Positions 8,310 to 13,212 of a stretch of DNA of 18,194 bases are shown in pieces. Within the stretch, counting starts at the first letter, position 1; every line of letters starts with the position of its first letter. The notes under the pieces are model-generated. The model saw only the letters and a list, made by a program, of their open reading frames with translations. It was not told where the DNA came from and ran no database searches. A program made the position numbers and the translations under genes. This DNA comes from Firmicutes bacterium UBA3936 (GTDB taxonomy: Bacteria > Bacillota > Dethiobacteria > Dethiobacterales > Dethiobacteraceae), in the NCBI GenBank assembly GCA_002385745.1, contig DGEC01000035.1, positions 1 to 18,194 on the forward strand. The letters are read 5' to 3'.

Positions 8310-9176
8310 TTACCTCCCGAAAATACCCGAGGGTTTCACAAGCAGGAGTATCATGAACAGCAAGTAATAAGCAGCCATATGCAATCCCGGCTCGATGCTG
8401 TTGACAATGGCTCCTAAAATACCCAACAGAAAACCGCCTATCAAGCTCCCCGGGATGCTGCCAAGCCCGCCGAGGACGACAACAATGATGGCAATAATGG
8501 TATACTGCATGCCCATATTTGTCTGCAGTTGATAGACAAGGCTGATAAGCATGCCGGCAAAGCCCGCCATCATTGCCCCGAGGGCAAAACAAAGAGCCAG
8601 CATGCGATTGATATTAATCCCCATCAGCGCAGCGGCGTCAGGATCCTGGGAAGCGGCTCTGATTGCTTTACCTGTGCGTGTACGGGTAAGAAGCAGGTAA
8701 AACAGGAGACAGATGGCAAGGGCTGCTATGAGAATAACCAGCCGGTTGACAGAAAGGCGGATATCCCCCAGGTAAATTGAATATGCCAGGTATGAATAGC
8801 CTTCAATATTTGTGCCCCAGAGAAAGATGGCAATGCTTTGGATAACAAACAGAATACCGAAGGCCATCAGCATGGAGCTGCCTTCAAATTCTGCCGGTGT
8901 AGGCGTTTTTTCCTTTAGCTTCCTGAATAGAAATGTCTGTACCAGATACCCGAGAATAAACATGGCCGGGCCTGCCACTGCCAGGCAGAGGAGAGGATTT
9001 ACACCGAATTTTGTGTGTACCAGCCAGGTAAGAAAAGCTCCAACCATGATATATTCGCCGTGGGCAATATTTAAAATCCGCGCCACTCCGTACTGCAAGC
9101 TCAGGCCAACGGCGGTTACCGCATATATCCCTCCCAAAAGCAAACCGTTGAGAATAATGTTTATTAGCAATACCAT
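8310..9176 (-). CDS. livH: Branched-chain amino acid-type ABC transporter permease LivH
   Basis: With the ATG at 9176 this is a 288-aa permease beginning MVLLINIILNGLLLGGIY, which matches the usual LivH N-terminus. Conserved parts include ILNIAHGEYIMVGAF near residues 33-47 and the docking loop GGLGSIPGSLIGG. The reading frame stays open to 9284. The 36 extra residues are rejected because that stretch is a strong stem-loop region, is not hydrophobic like a permease, and the ATG at 9176 has AGGAG 8 nt upstream. The gene ends 6 nt before livM. It forms the membrane channel with LivM. Confidence 0.93.
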   Translation of the reverse strand: MVLLINIILNGLLLGGIYAVTAVGLSLQYGVARILNIAHGEYIMVGAFLTWLVHTKFGVNPLLCLAVAGPAMFILGYLVQTFLFRKLKEKTPTPAEFEGSSMLMAFGILFVIQSIAIFLWGTNIEGYSYLAYSIYLGDIRLSVNRLVILIAALAICLLFYLLLTRTRTGKAIRAASQDPDAAALMGININRMLALCFALGAMMAGFAGMLISLVYQLQTNMGMQYTIIAIIVVVLGGLGSIPGSLIGGFLLGILGAIVNSIEPGLHMAAYYLLFMILLLVKPSGIFGR

Positions 9177-9184
9177 TTGGTCAA

Positions 9185-9189
9185 CTCCT
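9185..9189 (-). promoter_or_regulatory. Ribosome binding site deciding the livH start
   Basis: AGGAG on the minus strand lies 8 nt before the ATG at 9174-9176. It supports the family-length LivH over the longer frame that opens at 9284. Confidence 0.75.
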
Positions 9190-9210
9190 GTCCCCTTAAT
9201 TTGAAAAGGG

Positions 9211-9279
9211 GCAGGCTGCCTTAACGGGTTCCTCCCGCCGGTGTGCAAGGAGCAAAGCAGTACCCATAAGGCAGCCTGC
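9211..9279 (-). promoter_or_regulatory. Intercistronic stem-loop between livK and livH
   Basis: GCAGGCTGCCTTA (9211-9223) is repeated as an exact 13-bp inverted copy at 9267-9279. After a small internal loop the helix can continue with GGGT (9225-9228) against ACCC (9262-9265). In the liv mRNA this hairpin follows the livK stop codon at once and is trailed by CCCCTTTT, too weak a U-run for full termination. By analogy with other binding-protein-dependent importers, it probably stabilises the livK message or partly terminates so that the binding protein exceeds the membrane parts. That role is inferred. Confidence 0.7.
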
Positions 9280-9312
9280 TTCATTACGTGTCACATTTCC
9301 ATTGCCAACCCG

Positions 9313-10578
9313 CTATTGGGTAGGCCACGGCGGTTTGGGAATCAAAGGTGCAGCCGTAGCTTTGTCCGACGGGGCGACCACTTCAAAGATACCGTTCTGC
9401 CATTGCCCGACCTGGCCGGGATAGCATTCGGCCGGGACGCCGCCGTTTTCAAACCAAACTTTGCCAATGACCGTGTCAAATGTTTCTGTAGCAATTACAT
9501 CCTTAAGCACTGAATGATCAATGGTGCCGGCTTTCTCAATTGCCTGCTCCAGTATCTCCAGGCCCGCGTAATAAATAGCCTGGCCCCACCAGTCAACATT
9601 CCTGTTGCCGCCCTGGTGTTCAGTCAGACGCTTGGCAAGGTCAGCCATTGCGGGGGAGCTCTTCTCGTTCCAGGCACCCCAGCCCATGACGCCGTGAGTA
9701 GCTTCGACACCAAAAATCTGCGGGAATACTTCCAGGCATATTCCGGGACCGAAGATAATCACGTCGGGATTGTAGCCAACTTCCATGCACTGGGTGAAAA
9801 CGGCAAAGTTTTCATCCGGGTAGGCACAGCAGAGCAATGCCTGCACATTCTTGGCCTTGGCTTCTTCCAGCAGTGCCGTCATATCTTTTGTACCGAGGGG
9901 AATACTTCTGCTGAATACAACATCAATACCGGCCATCGTGAGCCGCGGAACCAAATCGCCGGAATATTCAATGCCGTGCTGGTCGGCAATAAAGATTATT
10001 GCTGCGTTTTCTATGCCGTGTTCAGCAAGCATTTCAACAAAGGGGTCTACCTGGTGCGTGGCATAGTTTAAAAGTGAAAAGAAATAAGGCAATCCTGCCA
10101 TGAGCGGTTCCAGCTCTTTGGCGCCGCCCTCTGCCCCTATTAACAGGTAGCCGTGTTCATTGCAAATCGGAGCTGCAGCATGGAGGAAAGCCGTGCTGAT
10201 TGGCGCCAGCAAAAAGTCCACTTTATCCTCAACCATCGATTTCTCCAGCAGTGTAATCATGGTGTTCATATCCGAGGTATCATCATAGAGCTTCAGTTCA
10301 ATGGGCAGTTTCTTGCCATATTCCTCCACATAGATGCCGCCGCGTTCATTAACCTCATCAATCCACATGCGGTAAACGGGACCGAAGCAGGACTCGTCCT
10401 GAATAGCCAGGGGACCCGAAAGCGATCTTGCCCCGCCGAAGACAAGCTTGTCCTTGTCCTCCAATGCTTTACCGTTATTGTTGTTGTTGCTGTTATTTGA
10501 ATTTCCCGCACAACCGGTAAAAACAAGGGCAAGTGCGAGACAGGCAATTAAAAACAGCAAAAGTGATTTTTTTCTCAT
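9313..10578 (-). CDS. livK: Liv-type ABC transporter substrate-binding lipoprotein (LivK-like)
   Basis: This 421-aa protein begins with a lipoprotein signal peptide: basic MRKK, a hydrophobic core at 6-19, and a lipobox ending in cysteine (VFTGC, C23). An Asn/Ser-rich linker of about a dozen residues follows. The body has the type I periplasmic-binding fold of the leucine/amide family, with LVFGGARSLSGP near residue 46 at the ligand-binding N-lobe and YDDTSDMNTMI further on. The mature protein should be anchored on the outer face of the membrane and deliver ligand to LivHM. Ligand prediction is not safe; this family covers branched-chain amino acids, amides, urea and aromatic acids. The ATG has a G-rich stretch about 6 nt upstream. 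It is the first gene of the operon. Confidence 0.9.
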   Translation of the reverse strand: MRKKSLLLFLIACLALALVFTGCAGNSNNSNNNNNGKALEDKDKLVFGGARSLSGPLAIQDESCFGPVYRMWIDEVNERGGIYVEEYGKKLPIELKLYDDTSDMNTMITLLEKSMVEDKVDFLLAPISTAFLHAAAPICNEHGYLLIGAEGGAKELEPLMAGLPYFFSLLNYATHQVDPFVEMLAEHGIENAAIIFIADQHGIEYSGDLVPRLTMAGIDVVFSRSIPLGTKDMTALLEEAKAKNVQALLCCAYPDENFAVFTQCMEVGYNPDVIIFGPGICLEVFPQIFGVEATHGVMGWGAWNEKSSPAMADLAKRLTEHQGGNRNVDWWGQAIYYAGLEILEQAIEKAGTIDHSVLKDVIATETFDTVIGKVWFENGGVPAECYPGQVGQWQNGIFEVVAPSDKATAAPLIPKPPWPTQ

Positions 10579-10728
10579 TCAATACCCCCCAATTCAACAT
10601 TAATTCTTTTAAGTACACAGCCCTCTAGGAAATTTAACTGTCCCTTGGCTAAATAACCCCCTTTCTCTCTTTCTCTCTTTTTCTCTATTCGCTGCGGAAA
10701 ACTCAATAAATATTATTTTTATATATTT

Positions 10729-10757
10729 ACAATATATTAAATATTTTTATTTGTCAA
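10729..10757 (-). promoter_or_regulatory. Candidate sigma-A promoter for the liv operon
   Basis: The minus strand has a perfect -35 TTGACA (plus 10752-10757), a 17-nt spacer of almost pure A/T, and a -10 TATTGT (plus 10729-10734). TATATT two bases earlier is an alternative -10. Transcription would begin near 10722 and give a leader of about 145 nt before livK. Confidence 0.55.
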
Positions 10758-10959
10758 TAAATCGCGTCCTGGAGGCCTGCCAAACATTGGAATTTAGGCC
10801 TTTTTGCTTTCCCTGTCATCCACAAATTTAGTCCCGAACAAGGGAATTATACTAATAAGGTAGAATTCTATAGCTGCATACTTTTTTATGTTCAGATGTT
10901 TTTACTAAATTCTATTTTTACCGTGTTTGTTTACAGATTTTATGTTAACTCACAAAACC

Positions 10960-10966
10960 GGGAGGT
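10960..10966 (+). promoter_or_regulatory. Ribosome binding site fixing a TTG start for the PurL-like gene
   Basis: GGGAGGT lies 9 nt before the TTG at 10976. The first in-frame ATG is eight codons further in and has no such site. Confidence 0.7.
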
Positions 10967-10975
10967 GGCTGTTTT

Positions 10976-12064
10976 TTGAACAAAGTGGAAAAGGCACTGA
11001 TGCATGCCTTGTTTGTTCACCTGCATCATAACATTGACAAAGCAATAGATTTCGGCGTCTTTAAGAAGCTTAATGAACAGGTAGGCAAAATGTGGCCGGG
11101 AAGCCTGCTTGTGGGCCCCGATGCCAATGATGATGCCGCCGTTTTTAAAGTGCCGGACGGCTGTATGATGGTAGCCAAAATGGAAAGCCACTGCTCCCCG
11201 GCGGTTCCCCGCCCTTACGATGCTGCCGCCACAGGCGCCGGCGGCGCCATGCGGGATGTAGTAGCCATGGGGGGACGCCCCCTATTCCTGCTTGACTTTA
11301 TAGGCACCCGGCCCCTTGATCAGGAAGTAATTGTCGGTCCCTGCGGCTTTGACGGCATCTGTACCTGCGGTAAATGCCGAACCATGTCCAGCGGGAAAAG
11401 GGTTAATCTCATGGTACAGGGTATCCGGGATATGTGCGAAAACATGGGAGTTTTCGTGGTTGGCGGCGGCTTTTCCACCTCCTTCAGCGATATAGTACCG
11501 GCAGTAGTAATAGCGGTAATCGGCTCTCTTGTCAGCGACAAACCGCTGACCAAACCGGCCAAAAATGTGGGTGACAAATTGATACTTGTAGGCGAAACCG
11601 GCAATGACGGCAACGACACGCTGTACCGGGCCGGGCTGGTGGATATATTGCGTCCGGCCGAAGCTCTCTTCCGTGAAGAAAGAGTGACCATGGAAGCATC
11701 CCTTGCAGCCATAAAAACAGGCAAAATCAATGCCTGTTCGGATTTAGGCGCCGCCGGTATCGGCGCCGCTGTCAGTGAATCTGTCCGTTTCGGCGGCCTG
11801 GGAGCCAGGGTGGAGCTTTCTTATGCTCCCGTCAAGGCAGATAACCTGACTCCCGAAGAAATATTAATCTGTGAAACCCAGGCCAGAATGATTTTCCAGA
11901 TAGCTCCAAATGATGTGCAGGAAGTCCTGACAGCCATCGAGTCCCAGGGTGCCAAGGCGGCCGTTATCGGGGAAATAACGGCTGAAAAAGAAGCCGTTTT
12001 TACCTACAAGGGCGAAACCATAGCACGTATTCCCCACAACCCGCCTGCCGGATTCGGGGGTTAA
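10976..12064 (+). CDS. Half-size PurL/AIR synthase-related ATP-binding protein with extra cysteine cluster
   Basis: This 362-aa protein is one PurM/PurL-type unit of the AIR synthase superfamily (PurM, PurL, SelD, ThiL, HypE), which uses ATP to phosphorylate substrates, often at an amide or carbonyl oxygen. ANDDAAV (50-56) fits the nucleotide/metal loop. KMESHCSPAVPRPYDAAATG at 68-87 parallels the PurL stretch around SHNHP and GAATG, with the second His lost. SDLGAAGIGAAVSE (255-268) and LTPEEILICETQARM (291-305) also parallel PurL. A full Gram-positive PurL is about twice this length, so this is probably not the purine enzyme. Cysteines C123, C129, C131 and C134 form an unusual cluster. It stands 147 nt before the activase gene in the same direction. 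Function unknown; ATP use is likely. Confidence 0.85.
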   Translation: MNKVEKALMHALFVHLHHNIDKAIDFGVFKKLNEQVGKMWPGSLLVGPDANDDAAVFKVPDGCMMVAKMESHCSPAVPRPYDAAATGAGGAMRDVVAMGGRPLFLLDFIGTRPLDQEVIVGPCGFDGICTCGKCRTMSSGKRVNLMVQGIRDMCENMGVFVVGGGFSTSFSDIVPAVVIAVIGSLVSDKPLTKPAKNVGDKLILVGETGNDGNDTLYRAGLVDILRPAEALFREERVTMEASLAAIKTGKINACSDLGAAGIGAAVSESVRFGGLGARVELSYAPVKADNLTPEEILICETQARMIFQIAPNDVQEVLTAIESQGAKAAVIGEITAEKEAVFTYKGETIARIPHNPPAGFGG

Positions 12065-12085
12065 AGCAGCAAGGGGTTTTTTGTC

Positions 12086-12114
12086 TTGCCCGCATAGATA
12101 GAAACAATTATAAT
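12086..12114 (+). promoter_or_regulatory. Candidate sigma-A promoter for the activase-GRE operon
   Basis: A perfect -10 TATAAT (12109-12114) stands 17 nt after TTGCCC (12086-12091, four of six matches to TTGACA). Transcription would start near 12121 and give a leader of about 90 nt. It lies just after the PurL-like gene, so the activase and glycyl radical enzyme may be transcribed on their own as well as by read-through. Confidence 0.5.
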
Positions 12115-12141
12115 GGTTATATAAGTCTAATTATTAGTAAA

Positions 12142-12170
12142 ATTGTCGTTGCCTGCGCAACGGCGGCAAT
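12142..12170 (+). promoter_or_regulatory. Hairpin in the leader of the activase gene
   Basis: CGTTGC (12147-12152) and GCAACG (12157-12162) pair perfectly across a CTGC loop. ATTG (12142-12145) and CAAT (12167-12170) can close the outside across unequal bulges. No T-run follows, so it is not a simple terminator. It falls between the candidate promoter and the GTG start. An operator or RNA control element is possible but unproven. Confidence 0.4.
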
Positions 12171-12211
12171 TAGCAAAATACGATTAAATTTTATAAGGGT
12201 GTAGCTAAGAC

Positions 12212-13171
12212 GTGGTATATAAAAATGTAAAAGGACGTATATTCGACATACAAGGGTATGCTGTACACGACGGGCCGGGGATTCGCACTACAGTCTTTAC
12301 CAAAGGTTGTCCATTGCGCTGCCTCTGGTGTCACAGCCCGGAGTCGCAGCACCGTGAATTTGAACTGGGCTATCTGCCGGTTAAGTGCATAGGCGCAGAT
12401 GTGTGTCAAAACGCGTGTCTGGATGCCTGTCCCGAAGGCGCAGTAGCAAGAGATGAGCCCGTAGAGGCGCTTGACAAGTCAGGGCTTATCCAAAAAGCAA
12501 AAATTGACCGGGAAAAATGCACAAACTGCCTGCAGTGCACCGAAGTGTGTATAACCAAAGCGCTGTACGCATCAGGCTGGGATACTACGGTTGACGAAGT
12601 ATACGAACGCCTTCTTAAGGACCGTGGATTCTTCAAAGACGGCGGCGGAGTAACCATATCCGGCGGGGAGCCGATGGCACAATTTGACTTCACCTGCAAT
12701 CTGGCAAAAAGACTTAAAGACAGCGGGATACACATCTGTCTTGATACAACGGGCTTTGCAGCCACGGAACTGTTTGCAAAGATTCTGCCGTACATTGATT
12801 TATTTTTATACGATATCAAGCATATGGATACGAAGATGCATAAAAAAATTACAGGGGTCGGAAATGAACAAATACTGAAAAACGCCCGCTTTTTGGCTGA
12901 ACACGGAGCCGCGTTGCAAATCCGGGTTCCTGTTATCCCCAAGCTCACCGACAAAAGAGCCAATCTGCGGCAAACGGCGGAGTTTTGCGCATCACTGGGC
13001 GATGCCGTAAAACTGGTACAGCTTCTGCCCTATCATAAGACCGGGCGCATGAAGTATGAACGTTTGGGCTGGCGCTACAAGCTGACAAATGTCGAACCCC
13101 CTGCAGATGAGTTTATGAACAATATTCTCGCAATGTTTCAAAGCTTCGGGCTTAACTGTCAGTTGCATTAG
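12212..13171 (+). CDS. Glycyl radical enzyme activating protein (radical SAM)
   Basis: This 319-aa protein has the radical-SAM motif C33-x3-C37-x2-C40 in KGCPLRCLWCHSPES, which binds the SAM-cleaving [4Fe-4S] cluster. The GGGVTISGGEPMAQ segment supplies the GGE SAM-binding motif. Between them sits a ferredoxin-like insert with two more cysteine quartets, C59/C65/C69/C73 and C103/C106/C109/C113, as in activases of glycerol dehydratase, choline lyase and benzylsuccinate synthase; the short PflA lacks this insert. It should make the 5'-deoxyadenosyl radical that removes hydrogen from the glycine of the adjacent enzyme. The start is GTG with AAGGGTG about 10 nt upstream. The gene ends 41 nt before its presumed substrate enzyme. 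Confidence 0.93.
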   Translation: MVYKNVKGRIFDIQGYAVHDGPGIRTTVFTKGCPLRCLWCHSPESQHREFELGYLPVKCIGADVCQNACLDACPEGAVARDEPVEALDKSGLIQKAKIDREKCTNCLQCTEVCITKALYASGWDTTVDEVYERLLKDRGFFKDGGGVTISGGEPMAQFDFTCNLAKRLKDSGIHICLDTTGFAATELFAKILPYIDLFLYDIKHMDTKMHKKITGVGNEQILKNARFLAEHGAALQIRVPVIPKLTDKRANLRQTAEFCASLGDAVKLVQLLPYHKTGRMKYERLGWRYKLTNVEPPADEFMNNILAMFQSFGLNCQLH

Positions 13172-13197
13172 ATATATATAAGTGTCCAATTAAGTAC

Positions 13198-13206
13198 GAG
13201 GAGGAG
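13198..13206 (+). promoter_or_regulatory. Strong ribosome binding site of the glycyl radical enzyme
   Basis: GAGGAGGAG lies 6 nt before the ATG at 13213. It is much stronger than the site of the activase gene, which fits an enzyme made in excess over its catalytic activator. Confidence 0.75.
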
Positions 13207-13212
13207 CATTAT

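Larger units (their letters stand above)
10579..10975. other. Divergent control region between livK and the PurL-like gene (397 nt, non-coding)
   Basis: No gene is supported in this AT-rich stretch. It holds a candidate minus-strand promoter for livK (10729-10757) and a pyrimidine tract of CTTTCTCT-like repeats at 10657-10688, which is GA-rich in the livK leader. It also holds a small hairpin (AGGCC at 10773-10777 with GGCCT near 10797-10801, and CCAA/TTGG nested inside) followed by five T. I found no convincing plus-strand promoter; a weak TTTACC/TATGTT pair exists about 45 nt before the PurL-like gene. The last 16 nt carry the ribosome site of that gene. Confidence 0.7.

Noticed and set aside
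9177..9284. N-terminal extension of LivH by 36 residues
   Set aside because: It is translated from a stem-loop region, is unlike LivH N-termini, and the ATG at 9176 has a good ribosome site and the family-typical start.
10773..10805. AGGCC...GGCCT hairpin followed by TTTTT as a plus-strand terminator
   Set aside because: The stem is short with large internal loops, and no plus-strand gene lies upstream for it to terminate. It is noted only as part of the control region.
10976..12064. Calling this gene purL, purM, selD, thiL or hypE
   Set aside because: The motifs are closest to PurL but the protein is half-length, the SHNHP motif is altered, and it has an extra cysteine cluster. No purine, selenium, thiamine or hydrogenase genes are nearby.
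12069..12089. GCAAG/CTTGC hairpin just after the PurL-like gene as a terminator
   Set aside because: The stem is only 5 bp and no T-run follows it; the T-run is in the loop. Read-through to the activase is likely.
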